From Cavia porcellus (taxonomy: Eukaryota; Chordata; Mammalia; Rodentia; Caviidae), in the NCBI RefSeq assembly GCF_034190915.1, contig NW_026947484.1, positions 79,493,982-79,557,981 of the forward strand: a stretch of DNA of 64,000 nucleotides. The letters run 5' to 3'. The position numbers and the translations under genes are program-made. Positions 33,960-45,604 of the stretch are shown here, one piece after another. How positions within the stretch are numbered: the stretch's first letter is position 1; every line of letters begins with the position of its first letter. The notes beneath the pieces were generated by a model. It was not told where the DNA came from. It did not search any database and was given only the letters and a program-made list of their open reading frames with translations.

Positions 33960-34836
33960 AACAAGAATAAATTGTGCTTTGCCCGGTTGAAGGTGAGAAT
34001 ATGTGAAGTGAGGTTCTACACTCCTTCAAGATAAGAAAGGGAAGACTAAAGTATCTGTCCCATCTATCAGTAATGTGAAAACTTACCTGGATGAGCCCAG
34101 TTCACTTTTGCTTTTGTGTCATTGACGAAAACCAATTCATATTACTGTCACAAGCTGCAACTCTCCTAGGACAACCAGTATTTTGCCTTTCCACCTTCAA
34201 TGCAAAAGTAAGCTAGAGAAACAAATTGTGTGTACGTGTTAAGTCAAAACAAACTGGTTTTGAGTTCAAGCTCAAGAATCCTGTTTTGTGAAGAGGAGGA
34301 AATGGAAATATCATTTAGGTTCTAGAAGTTTAGTACCTTCGGTAAATTCCTTAAAATGCACTGTACTCAAGTTGCTTACTAGCAATATGTCATTCATCCT
34401 TCCTCACTGTGTTCTTAGAATAAGGATTCAGGGGGATGTTTCTCATGCAAATTTCCAGTGTGACATGGTCAAATAATCTTCAAAAATTAGAATGGACTGT
34501 AAGTTAAGATTAAGTTAACTGTAAATTCTATCTCAAAATTCTGGTTTCCAGTGTTTTCATTGGGAGGCAATCATATCTTCTTATTCTTTCTTTTTTTCTT
34601 CAGTTCATGAATTTAAACTAAATTCTATCTAAAAATATAGCATCTCAAGCTCCTTAACTCCAATTTCTGTTCCTTTGTTCTAATTCCCTCAAGTAATGTA
34701 AATCCAAAACATGATTTTATTATCATTTGAGATTAAAATCATAGGATTTTCATCTTTCTTTCTAACTACATTTTGGCATTTAAATTTTGCTTTTAATTTA
34801 TCAAAATAGTACATGCATATGATTTACAGAATCAAG
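33960..34836. other. No recognisable gene or repeat
   Basis: Apparently unique sequence, no gene structure seen. Confidence 0.3.
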
Positions 34837-34838
34837 TA

Positions 34839-35163
34839 CAGTAAGACCCCAACTTATGAACATTCAAATTGCAAATTTTCACAGATCTGAGCAGATCTCG
34901 CATTACATTAGCAGATGCAAACAAATCATGGAAGTAGCTCACGTGTCTGCTGGACATTGTCACAGTTGTGCTGTTGTGTGCTTACTGTGTAGCACAGTAG
35001 TGCTCAGCAGTACAGTGCTCCTTTGGTGTGTGTGTGTATGTGTGTGTGTGTGTGTGTGTTGGTTTTGTTATACTTTTCATTGTATATATGTGTCAAAGAT
35101 GTATAAGACTCACTTTGTCAGACTTAAGAATGAATCTGACTTAACAACATTGGGACCTTACTG
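34839..35163. mobile_element. Pogo/Tigger-like MITE with TA duplication
   Basis: The left end CAGTAAGACCCCAA and the inverted right end CAGTAAGGTCCCAA form a terminal inverted repeat (12 of 14 bases). TA dinucleotides flank both ends (34837-34838 and 35164-35165), the target duplication typical of Tc1/mariner and pogo elements. The 325-bp body lacks transposase and contains a (TG)n run at about 35025-35060. A 110-codon frame across it is chance. Confidence 0.7.
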
Positions 35164-35439
35164 TAGTCCAAAAATGTTTATAGAATAAACAGTGACTCAT
35201 ATCCTTGTATTATATATCAGTGATAAGCATACAACAGAGCTTTTCCCCTTCTTTTCTTCAACACGTATTTTATAGTGTATTTCAGAACGTTTTAAACACT
35301 TAGTAACAGAAATCACACAATCAAACTCCACATATGCATCATTCAAATTTAACAATTATCAACTCATGAGCAATCTTGTTGCATTGAAATCCTTCCCATT
35401 TTCTCTTTCCTTGCTAACTTACTTCCTCCTTTAAAATTT

Positions 35440-36515
35440 CCATTGAAGTAAAATGTGCATACAGAAATGTGTAAGTGTCAATGTCTGCTTTATGAATTTT
35501 CACCCAGCGATTATCCTCATCACACCAGTTCTCAGAACCTTAATGGTCCTTGCAGCCTTACTGATGTTCTTCCCAGGAGGTATACCTCCAAGGATAACCA
35601 CTCTTCTGCTAGTGTATGGTATTAAAAACCGAATCATACTGTATGTACTTTTTTACATGACTTCTTACATTTACTATCATTTTTCTGATATTTATTCCTA
35701 TGGTTGTCTATTGTAAGTTCTTTCTCCTTGTTGGCAAGTATCAAATTATGTAATTACCATATGACTTATCTAGACATGCCACTTTTTAGCTATTTCATTG
35801 TAACTGTGAATGTGCTAAAATATGTTTTTAGTATGAATGTTTGTATTTTTTCTGGGCTTATGCCTGTGAATGGAATTGCTATGTCACAAGGTATGTATCT
35901 ATTCAGCTACAGAGCCTACTTCCAAAAACCTTTGCAAGGCTGATGGTCTAAATATATATTCTCACCAACGGTCTACAGGAGTCCCATTTATTGCACATAC
36001 TTACCAACACTTAATATTTTTTCTTTAGTTTTAGTCATTCTAGTGGGATTGTAGTGGTACCTTATTATAGCTTTAATCTGAACTCTGTAGACTAATTAAT
36101 ACATACTTTCATATATATATTTACCATTTAGGTAACTTCTTTTCTGAATTGTCTGGTCAAGTCTTTTGTCAGTATATCTTACTGACTTGTAGAAATTTTT
36201 ACAGTGTATCACATATAAGGCTCTTTTAGATATATGAGTTACAGCATCTTCCCACACTGTGTAGGTTGCCTTTTCATTTTCATAATGATATCTTTTGATG
36301 AACAGAAGTCTTAAAATTTAAAATAGTACCATTATTCATTTTTCAAAAATTGGTTAATATCTTCTATGTGCTGTTTTAAGAAATTTTTGCCAGCTTAGGT
36401 GTTATAAATGTTCTCTCCTATGTTTTATTCTAAATTCTTTATTGTTTTATTTTTCACATTTAGAACTGCAATCTGTCATAATTGAATATTGTTTATGGTG
36501 TGTGAAGTAGGGATC
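35440..36515 (-). mobile_element. L1M 3' region, minus strand (first copy)
   Basis: GTGAATGGAATTGCTATGTC, GCCATTTAGGTAACTTC-like text, TTGTCTGGTCAAGTCTTTTG, GGTTGCCTTTTCATTTTCA and GTGTGTGAAGTAGGGATC match the reverse complement of L1M ORF2/3' UTR ('gtggaattgctgggtcata ... gggttgtcttttcac ... ggtgtgaggtaggggtc'). Confidence 0.75.
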
Positions 36516-36519
36516 AATT

Positions 36520-37172
36520 TTCACTTTTTTCATAGATATACAAAATTTGTATAGAGTAAAATGTTATCTCTTAAGTGCACTTTGGTTAATTTTGACAAAT
36601 TATTTATATCACCCCAAAATGTTCGCTGATGTGATTGCATAATTTTTACAACTCCCCACCTTGCCAAAAGCTTTCTGCACTCTGAATTCTTTTTACCATG
36701 AATCAGTTTTGTATATCTCAGGATTTCAAATAAATGATATCGATAATATGCATTCATTCATGTTTGACATTTCACTCAACATATGTTTGAAATTCATTTA
36801 TATCGTTGCACATAACATAGTGCATTCATCTATATTTCTAGTTGTGTTCCACTGACTAAACATACCACCATTTTAGAATTCATATTTATTGACAGGCATT
36901 TGATTATTATATATAAAATTGTTATGCAAATTTTGCTATGTAGTGTTGTGTACATATGTTCTAATTAATTTTGATACACACTAAGAAGTGGACAGTTTCA
37001 TAGCATTTCTGTGCACTCTACTTTATGAGGGACTGCCAAAGTAATTTCAAAAATGACTGTACCATTTTAAAGTTCCACTAACAAAGTATAAGGGTTGTTT
37101 ACATCCTTACCAACAGTTGGAATGGTGACTGTATTTAATTTTAGTCATTTAATTTTGATTGCTCATTTTGTA
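36520..37172 (-). mobile_element. L1M 3' region, minus strand (second copy, part 1)
   Basis: GAGGGACTGCCAAAGTAATTT, GACTGTACCATTTTAAAGTTC, ACATCCTTACCAACAGTTGG and TTTTAGTCATTTAATTTTG mirror an L1M 3' UTR in reverse. It resumes at 38058 after a nested LTR complex. Confidence 0.7.
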
Positions 37173-37174
37173 TG

Positions 37175-38055
37175 TGTATGTCAACTTGATGGAAGTCACA
37201 AGGTACACAGATTTTTTAGCTAAATATTATTTTGGGATGTGTCTTTGAATGCATTTATAGATGAGATTAACATGTGAACTGGGGGACTGAATAAAAGAGA
37301 TTTCTCTCCACAATGTTACTAAAGCTCATTTAATCTCACAGAAGGCGTTAACAGAATAAATTACTGAATAAGAAAGAAGTCTTTCCACCTGATTAACTTT
37401 GAGCTGGAATATCTGACCTCTCTTGCCTCTGATGTGGACTCAGATTGGAACTTACATCATCATTGTCTGCCTCCTCAGGCCCTTGGAGACAGACCACTGT
37501 TGTACTGCAACTACACCATTTATATTGGTCAGCTTTCCAATAGAGTGACCAAATGCATGAGAGAAGCAACTTAAAGGAGGAAGGATTTATTTTGGCTTAT
37601 GGCTTCAGAGATTTCAGTCCATAGTATCCAGCTGCATTGTTTGAGACCTGGGTTAATGCAAAATACCTTGAGGGAAAGGCATGGTTGAGGAAAGCAGAAA
37701 AAGAAAGGGAAAGAGTCAAAAAATAAGGGACCAAGTATCATAGTCCCCAGGGTTACGGTCCCATAATTAATCTCACCTATTTCCTATATTCCAGGATCTC
37801 CAAGTAATGGCATCAGATTATGATCCCACTGGTGGATCTACTCACTGATGAAGTTGAAGTCTTTATGCTCCAATCATTTTTCTAAACACATCACAAAGCT
37901 TTCAACATAGTACAACTTTTTGAAGTGCATTTTGGATTTCACCTATTACACCTAAATTTTTGTCCCAGGTTTAGACTTCTCAGCCTCCATAACAGTGTGA
38001 GCCAAATACTTATAACCACACATACACACAGTACTTTATTTTATAACCCTAATAT
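37175..38055 (+). mobile_element. Ancient LTR-like repeat interrupting L1
   Basis: ATGTCAACTTGATGGAAGTC, AAATATTATTTTGGGATGTG, GATGAGATTAACATGTGAAC, GTGGACTCAGATTGGAACTTA and, after a second insertion, AGACTTCTCAGCCTCCATAAC and GTGAGCCAAATACTTATAA follow a well-known mammalian LTR-like repeat. Its name was not assigned. Confidence 0.6.
37533..37905 (-). mobile_element. MaLR-like LTR nested in the ancient LTR
   Basis: TTGGTCAGCTTTCCAATAGA, GGATTTATTTTGGCTTATGGC, GATTTCAGTCCATAGTATCC, GAAAGGCATGGTTGAGG and GATTATGATCCCACTGGTGG resemble the same type of reverse-oriented LTR as 12245-12600. It lies inside 37175-38055. Confidence 0.55.
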
Positions 38056-38057
38056 AC

Positions 38058-38296
38058 TAATGAATATGTAGTAGTGTCTCATTGTGGTTTTAATTTCCCT
38101 GTTCACTAATGATATTCAGCACTCAACTTTTTATTGGTCATTTATAACCACTGCTTTGAGAATTATCTGTTCAAGTCTTTTGTGCACTGTTTTTTAAAAT
38201 TTTTGTTTATACAAATTGTGTTTTTTTAAATTTTTGGGTTAGAGGTATTCTTTATATATTCTGGATATGGATCTTTTGTTTAGAAGATGTAGCTGC

Positions 38297-38328
<32 letters not shown>

Positions 38329-38540
38329 TCTTTTCTTCTTTCATTCTGTGAGACAGAGTCTTGCTATGTAGCCCAGGATGACTTCAAATTTCTTGTCTCA
38401 AGCAATTCTCCTGCCTCAGCCTCTGGAGAAATGGCGTCACAGGCACATATCACTGTGTAAGCACAGATTTTCTTACATGAAGAGTCTGTGTCTACGTCTT
38501 AGCCAAGTAACATAAAAAACACCAACTGATTCATCTCTAT
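38058..38540 (-). mobile_element. L1M 3' region, minus strand (second copy, part 2), with B1 insertion
   Basis: AGTAGTGTCTCATTGTGGTT, CACTAATGATATTCAGCACTC, TCTTTATATATTCTGGATAT and GATCTTTTGTTTAGAAGATG continue part 1. A B1-like SINE occupies 38297-38462. Confidence 0.7.
38297..38462 (-). mobile_element. B1-like SINE with (TTTC)n tail
   Basis: A TTTC run at 38298-38326, then GAGACAGAGTCTTGCTATGTAG, CCCAGGATGACTTCAAATTTC, CAATTCTCCTGCCTCAGCCT and CACAGGCACATATCACTGTG, the reverse complement of the 7SL-type SINE. Confidence 0.85.
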
Positions 38541-38544
38541 GTAC

Positions 38545-39590
38545 CACCCTGCAAGATTTTGTGTTTCACTTAAAGTTACACTGATCACCAAACTTCATGA
38601 AAAATGGCAGGAGGATGACAGATGGATGTCTATGCATTTGTATTTTGCTGGCTTGGTAATCCACAACATGAAACTTACTTTGCACAAAGTCCAAATTGTC
38701 ATTATAACTAATATTCAAACTTGACTAGAACATGAGCTCTGGTCCAGGTCTGTGTGTTGTTACCCACAGGGTTAGGGCTATAGGTGTGGAGGATGGCCAT
38801 TTGTGTTTTAGGAGAGGCATTCCATTTGCTCTGATACATTGCCAGTGATATGTGGCTTCTCTTCACACTGCATTCAAGACTTCTAAGTGTTTAGTTTTAA
38901 GACTTATTGTATTTCTTTTATTTTATTCCTTGTGTGAGAAATTTTAAGGGTTGATATATTTAAACAGAACATCATGAGTAGAATGTTATAAATAATATTG
39001 TATTGTATCACATCAAAAGGCAGAAAAAATTTAAATACATAAAATATTCTGGAGATCCCCTGGTTGTTTGCTTTTCAATAGTCATCAAAAGAATTTTTGA
39101 GGTTGAACATTGTATATACATAATACTACTCAAAAGATATGACTGGGTGTTAGCCATGGCCATCTCTGGACGGCAGTATGTACTTCTTTCCCCCTCGGAT
39201 ATATTTTCTATTTTCCTACAATTCACATATATTTTTCTCATTAAATATTCCTAAAAATATCTTATACCTGACTAAATGACTGTCCCAGTCAAGATGAAGT
39301 GTTTTCTAGACTCTTGCCATACTTGTTATGTTCAAGTATGGATGAATACCTGTTTGCTTCCATCCTTCTTGAATTGTGACTTCCATTACTGGGGAATATT
39401 CCTCAGATGTAATCTTATCAGCATGAGGTAGAATTTCTGATCTAATCACTACTGATAAGGAAGCTGAAAGATGTATAGGATTTTGGGTAACTCGATTATA
39501 TTGACTTTTTTATATTGTTGACTTTTTGACTCTATTTGCTGACAGTTTAGAATAAAGATTAGGGACATAAGAACTAGATATTTCTAAAAA
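38545..39590. other. No recognisable gene or repeat
   Basis: Unique-looking sequence; short frames on both strands at 39003-39254 lack motifs. Confidence 0.3.
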
Positions 39591-39594
39591 ATTA

Positions 39595-39735
39595 ATCTCA
39601 CTAACCCTCAATTTTCTCATGTGCAAAGTGGAGAATATACAAGGACCTATTGAAGAGGTTTGTTGCAAGGTTTAAATAAGATAACACAGTAAAGGAGTTT
39701 AGTACATTTCTTGGTTGTTAGTATATAAAAAATAA
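39595..39735 (-). repeat. MIR SINE fragment
   Basis: CCCTCAATTTTCTCATGTGCA, AAGTGGAGAATATACAAGG, GCAAGGTTTAAATAAGATAAC and AGTACATTTCTTGG follow MIR in reverse. Confidence 0.6.
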
Positions 39736-39739
39736 ATTT

Positions 39740-42700
39740 GAGCTATTAAATTATTACTGTGGTCACATAATATCTCAGGATGAACATTTCATGACTTAGA
39801 TTCCTTCTAGTACTTTAAAAGTACTTCAACCAAGAGTTATCTATTTTGCAATCTTCCTAGGGAAAATATCTTCCAAAAAAAAAGAACTAATAAATCATTT
39901 TACTTAGCTCACAAATCTACCACTATATTTCTATTTTTCTTACATTAGTAAATTCTTAACTCATCAACATTGCAACTTTTGGATATGGCTTGTATATTTG
40001 TATATTTACCTATAAAGACCTAAAAAGAACTTTAGTAGAGTAACATAAAAATTTCAGGGTAAAGCTGAGGAGAATTACATAAAACTCTAACATTCCATGA
40101 GAGTACACAGAATTTATACACCTGCAAAATGGGAGAGTCACACAATTTTCTATATGTGGGGCTCATATACTCACTATTAGCTAGTGGAATCATAGTGCTA
40201 AAGATTTAGGAGCAAAAAAAATCTCAAAATTTTAGGAAACAGCCATTAAAATAAAGGACTAAATAGGTGATCAACTATGGGCACTAAAGTGGTAGAGAAT
40301 ATCAAGTTTATTGATAACTCTCCATACCTTTGTTAGCTCAAGAAAAGAACAAAACAAACAAACAGAACCTGAATTATTTCAGGGTAAAAAGATTTCTTGG
40401 AGTTTTGTAATACATACCTTAGCAATGATTGCTATGAAATTACTAATTGTGCTATATATTAATTGGGATTTTTCTACTGCAAGTCAGATATTCAAGTAAT
40501 TCTTTTTTGCATTAATTGAGAATTTTTATTTCACTTATCCACAAAACCAAATAATACTTTATAAAAATAGTAAATTTTAGGCTGTCATTATTCATTAAAA
40601 ACATGTTAGTACTAGAAGGCTGTTTTTGCCAGTTTCCATTTTTGGTAAGGGTTAAGTTCTACATTAAGACTCTGAAAATGAAAGCTCCTAGAAAATACCT
40701 CAAATATACAAATGGGATTTTTTTTGGCAATTTAAAAATACATAGCAATGTAAAATGAATACACATTAAAGTTCATGTTTTATCCTTACTATCCAATTGT
40801 GATTAGAGGACATTGCTCCAACAATGTAAAGCTGATTTTTCCAATTTACTTGGAAATTCCAGAGTGTGAATTTGAATAACCACATTACTGGTTTAAGAAT
40901 GTAGCAAACAAAAATTGAATTTGATAAAGTCTAGTATTTCTGTTTCTAAGGACAATTTTGTGGTCACAGTTTAAAACATTATATAAGGTATATTTTTATA
41001 TAAGGCATATTTTCAGTATATAATTTTTAACTACCATCACTCATCTGATTTAATCATGCAATTAAAAATTCTGTGCCATGGTATACATGTTCAAATTAAA
41101 ACCATTTTAAAATGTGACAAGCGAACTTCACGCAAATTGGCAACAGTACTGGTACTAAAAATTATGATTGTTTTCTTTGTTTACATAACCTGTTTAGTAT
41201 TGAGTCCCTTGACCCAGAGGGGTCTCCAAAAAAGAGTGCTGTCATTATTTATCCTTAATATAGACAAAGTATGACATGGGAGTTTTTTAAAGATCGCATA
41301 AAGTTATGTGAACTATGATATTGTAATTTTTCTAAGCACCTTTAAAGGGGTAGTGAAATTATGTTTATTTACTAATTCTGATCAAGTAATTTAAATAATA
41401 TTAAAAAGGATCATTTCACATAATTGAAAGTCATAAACAGGGCAGACTTCAGGGCTGGCTGCACCTGGCAGCACCAGCTCCCCTTTACAAAGGTAGTGTT
41501 CTGGTCCCACCCTTCTCCTTATGTTGGTGTCAAACAGCTGAGCACAACTTCTCTCCACAGCTCTCAGGTATAGTACTGAGCCATTTTCCAGAAATTCCCA
41601 ACATGTTTTTCTTGAACTCATTGGTTGGAGTTGGATATTATTCTCATTGTTGAATGGGTCATTGATAAGGGAGTAAGGTTACTTCTGAAGCAGATGGCTT
41701 CCAGTAAGGCAGCTGCGGGACTATGAATGAAAAGCAGGTCTTGTCAGGAAGAGGGAAATCAGAACTAGATGAGTAATCAACAAGGCATCATCAAACAACT
41801 TTCTGGAGATTTGAAGGAGCAAGATATATTTTTCAGGAAATTAGGTTTTTGTACAATATTTGGCTTTAAATCATGAATAAAAAATGAACATTTTTCTATC
41901 TGATTTTCTACTTTGCTGAAATGACGGTGATAATTTTGAATTGGGTGCAGTAATGTGCATTTCTAGATGTCCAGGATAACTGCAATGAGAAACACTCTCA
42001 GAGAACATACAAGATAGGGTTTTCTTTTCCTAAAACTCGCCTTCCACAGAGCCCAACATAGGACCAGTTCCTCAACAGGAGAGTTGTGAAGTCCAGCATA
42101 TCATCTTTTTCTTTGCATCTTTCATCATTCTGCTATTCTCAAGTCCTTACGTCTGCATTTTTCCTCCCCTATTTATTTCTTTTTCCCACACAACAAACTA
42201 AAGATTTCTGCTATGTAAAAAGAGGGGGCTGGGGAATCTTCTTAACCTATTTGGAAAAGCACTAGTTTGGTGAGCCAAGGGATGAAATAGGTGCTGTTTG
42301 CCATTATATTCATTTACTTGAAGCTTATATTTGGTAAAATATAAATTTCTCAATGTTTTAATAATGCAGCTCACGAGGACAGCTTCTAATATAATAATTG
42401 TATAATACTTGTTTTCAGATAGTATAAAAAATTATAATTTTGATACTGACTTATCCAAATAATCCAGTGTTTCCCACGGTATGCTATACATCTTACATAC
42501 ATAAGGCATTTTAACTGGCACTTTTGTAAATTATAAACTTGAATAGTTTCATATTTATTTTTGTTCTTACCTTGAATTATGTCAAACAGTTTTGAAACTA
42601 TTAGTGGTAATGATGTAAATTTTTCTTTTGAGATTATGTTTTAAAATAAAATAAGTTAAAGAAGGACATTGAGAGATATTTAATATAATTAAAAGTTAAA
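39740..42700. other. No recognisable gene or repeat
   Basis: About 3 kb of apparently unique, AT-rich sequence. 41430-41640 is locally GC-richer with a minus-strand 76-codon frame, but no splice sites or motif support an exon. Confidence 0.3.
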
Positions 42701-42709
42701 TAGTTACTA

Positions 42710-42880
42710 GTTGGCTGATTTTGAATTTATCACTCAACCTTCTTAATTCTGTTTCTTTCCATGTAAAATAAAAATAATAATCAATGCAGATAATTTTTGC
42801 ATTAAATTAAATAAGTAGTGTATGAATGATAAATATTTAACACTGATAGCTGTTATAGTTATTAATATTATTAATCAGCA
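42710..42880 (-). repeat. MIR SINE fragment
   Basis: TTATCACTCAACCTTCTTAA, CTGTTTCTTTCCATGTAAAA and ATAATCAATGCAGATAAT follow MIR in reverse. Strongly decayed. Confidence 0.5.
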
Positions 42881-42989
42881 TTAGACTTTCAAGAGCCATA
42901 TGATAATATTTAATATAAAAATTTGTCTGAACATCAAAAGTTCACCCAGGATTGCAAACAAAAATTGACTTTTTAAAAGATAGCCTCAT

Positions 42990-43100
42990 GGGGCTGGGGA
43001 TTTAGCTCAGTGGCATAAGCGCCTGCCTTGCAAGCAGGCAGTCATGAGTTCGATTCCTGGTACTAATAAAAAGGAAAAAGACAAAAAGAAAAAAAAAAAA
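42990..43100 (+). mobile_element. ID-family SINE, young plus-strand copy
   Basis: GGGGCTGGGGATTTAGCTCA with an A box (TTAGCTCAGTGG, 43002-43013) and B box (AGTTCGATTCC, 43047-43057), then a GGAAAAAGACAAAAAG tail and A12. GATAGCCTCA at 42979-42988 and GATGGCCTCA at 43102-43111 form a near-perfect target duplication. It is the best reference copy of this ID subfamily in the window. Confidence 0.95.
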
Positions 43101-43269
43101 GGATGGCCTCAGAATAAAGCTGAGGTAGGAAATGTCCATCAATAAGATATCAATCAAATATATTTGATCACCCATCAGTAGAATACTACACAGGTATGAA
43201 AAGAAATGAGGATCAGTTGTAACACATATGTGATGAGAAGGGCAAGGAGAAAGGAATAGCTGGGGTCAC

Positions 43270-43790
43270 AGGTCATAACAATCAGAAGAGGCTTTATAGC
43301 GGAATGAAGTTTGAGCATCTTTGAAAGCTGAGGCACACAGGAGCAGATAACTTAGGACAGAAGACGCGATTAGAAATAAACCCAAAAGCAAGAAAAAAAC
43401 TGAATCTGTGAGCATGCTTCCTCTGTGGAAATGCAAGCAGTGTGGTGAGTGAGGCTGGGGCATGATGTGCATACAGGGGTGCGGATCAAAATGAGGGTGG
43501 AGAGCTCGGTGGCAGATCAAGGAGAGCCGCAGTGTCACACTGTAATGGCAGGGTGATAACCAGTTTCAAGAAGGGAGTAACCTGGCTAGAACGCTCTAGT
43601 CTGGAGCATCATGAGGATAGCAGTGCAGGACGCTTATTATATAAAACAAGAGGCCATCACTACAATTTAGACCAGAAATGAGGAAAACCCTTTGAGCAGA
43701 GGCAGTCTCGAAGGGATGGAGGGGAGGCTGAGCACAGCAGGAAGTGGTAACTGTGCTGAGAAGCTGAGTCTCCCCACTGTCAGAGAATAT
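43270..43790 (+). repeat. Ancient repeat family R1 (copy 5)
   Basis: AGAAGAGGCTTTATAGCGGAA, GAAATGCAAGCAGTGTGGTG, CAAGAAGGGAGTAACCTGGC and GGAGCATCATGAGGATAG resemble family R1 (22430-23560), with many substitutions. Confidence 0.4.
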
Positions 43791-43799
43791 AGGGAAAAA

Positions 43800-45525
43800 A
43801 GAAAAGAAAAGGAGCTCATCTTGGTGGCAGCTGCAGGGATGGTGAATACAATTTGGGTCTAGCAGCCAAGGGAAAGGCAGAGCTATGGATGGCCACAGCC
43901 TGTTAACCTTAGGATCGCCCAGTCATGTCAGGCCTATCTGACAAAGTGTTTTCAGGAACAAATCAATTGTGGAAATTCCCTTTTATTTTGTCTTGTAGTT
44001 TATTTCTAATTAATGTTGCTCATTCTGTGTCTTCCTAAATGGTTTCATCAAACTACTTGGAATTTTATACATAAAAGCTCTTTTTTTTTATACTCTTCTG
44101 TTTGGTCATGATTGTGGTTCATTCTTTTCTATCTATCCAAGAGGTCACAACCTATGCCAAAAGTTTTTCTAGGATTCTGAGACTAAATTCCCATTCTGAG
44201 ATGGAGATAGTCCTGTCTGGATGGAGGACTAAAATGAAAGAAATTCTAAAATTGCTATTTCCTATAACCTGGTTATTGAACTTATAGAAACTCAACTTAT
44301 TAGTTCTTAGGAGTGAAATGTTTTTAAAGCTACAGAAAAATAATGTAGCTGTCCCTTTAAAAAGAGGCCAGCTATGTTAGAGGGGGAAGCAGTGCACCAT
44401 GCCTGTGAAGCTTACAATTATACTTGGATTTTCCTAGTGTTGAAGTGACCAAAACTAATCAGGTCCAGAAGAGCATTCAGTAAAGCTGCTTTTCTGACTC
44501 TCTGCCTTTGCCCTTCCTGCTTCTGCTGCTGAGCAGATTGCAAGAGACTGTGCCAACTCTACATTGCTTAATAATAATTCTCATTAGCATGCTGCCTTGG
44601 ATGTGTACTGCAGAACAAAATTTAGCTTTTCCTTGGTGTGAACAAGAGACAAGCATGAAATTCTCAGAGTGTACAAAGGGTTTAAAGACCTAGGCTAGGG
44701 GCTGCCTTTGGATGTGCCGAGTAGCTACTCCTTTTTCTCTCCTACAAGGGGACTAGACAAAAAGGAAATTTAATACCAAATGAGGAACTCTGTGTTTTTC
44801 TGTTTCTTCCTTTGTATCTCTTGAGATTTCAGTTGTTGTGGCTTCCTATTGAACAGTCTGATACATTCCAAATGTCCAGGGCCCGTCCGAGCCCAGCGCC
44901 CTGTGGAGTGAATGCTGTTAGCTCTGGTCTGTGCATTTGACCACACAGCAACAGGCCCAGTGTACTTGCAGCTCCATGACTTTCCTGAGGTCGCTCACAT
45001 TAGCTTTCGTTATGAAAGCGAGCGAGATGCTGTTTGTTCTCCTGCAGATGCCAGGGTGACTGAACGGCACTCCGAGGAGACATGCACAACCTTGCACATT
45101 CACAGCCTATTTAACAGGGGCCACGTTTCCCACAACGGTTTTCACATGCCATCTGCTGTCACATGATACCACGTGCCAGGTCCTTATAAGAAAGGTATTA
45201 GATCTCCCGGTTTCTCACTCCTCCTTTAGCAATGGCAAATTGAATAAGACATTAAGTAGGTTTCACACTAAAGGACTTATGTGCATATCAAATGTATTGA
45301 CTTAAAAGTGAATTTTTATTGCCATTGAGGGCTGCAAAATGGCAATGATACACCCTTATGAAAATTTAGAGAAGTTATCAGACTTAAGTGATTAGTGGAA
45401 ATATACCATTAAAAAGTAAAGGCTTTTAAAAATTTTACTTGCCAACATAATAACTACCAAAAATTGAAAGGGACTATTTTATGAATGTATATTGTGTAAT
45501 ATATGTAATTATATAATACATAGGG
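43800..45525. other. No recognised gene or repeat; CpG-dense unique patch near 44880-45185
   Basis: Apparently unique. The segment 44880-45185 contains about 14 CpGs and moderate GC, unlike the rest of the window, and overlaps an 84-codon plus-strand frame (44912-45166) without recognisable domain. It could be an old exon, a conserved non-coding element or chance. Confidence 0.3.
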
Positions 45526-45530
45526 TTATA

Positions 45531-45602
45531 TATGCTGGGGAGTGAACACAGGACTTCACTCATGCAAACACATGCTGTACCACTGAGCCACACCCCCATG
45601 CC
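45531..45602 (-). mobile_element. ID-family SINE, old copy
   Basis: GCTGGGGAGTGAACACAGGAC, CATGCTGTACCACTGAGCCA and CACCCCC in reverse of ID. Confidence 0.65.
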
Positions 45603-45604
45603 TT

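Noticed and set aside
34856..35188. 110-codon frame with cysteine/valine repeat
   Set aside because: It runs through a MITE and its TG microsatellite.
42990..43100. tRNA gene, because of clear A and B boxes
   Set aside because: It lacks a cloverleaf and has an A-rich tail and target duplications: an ID SINE.
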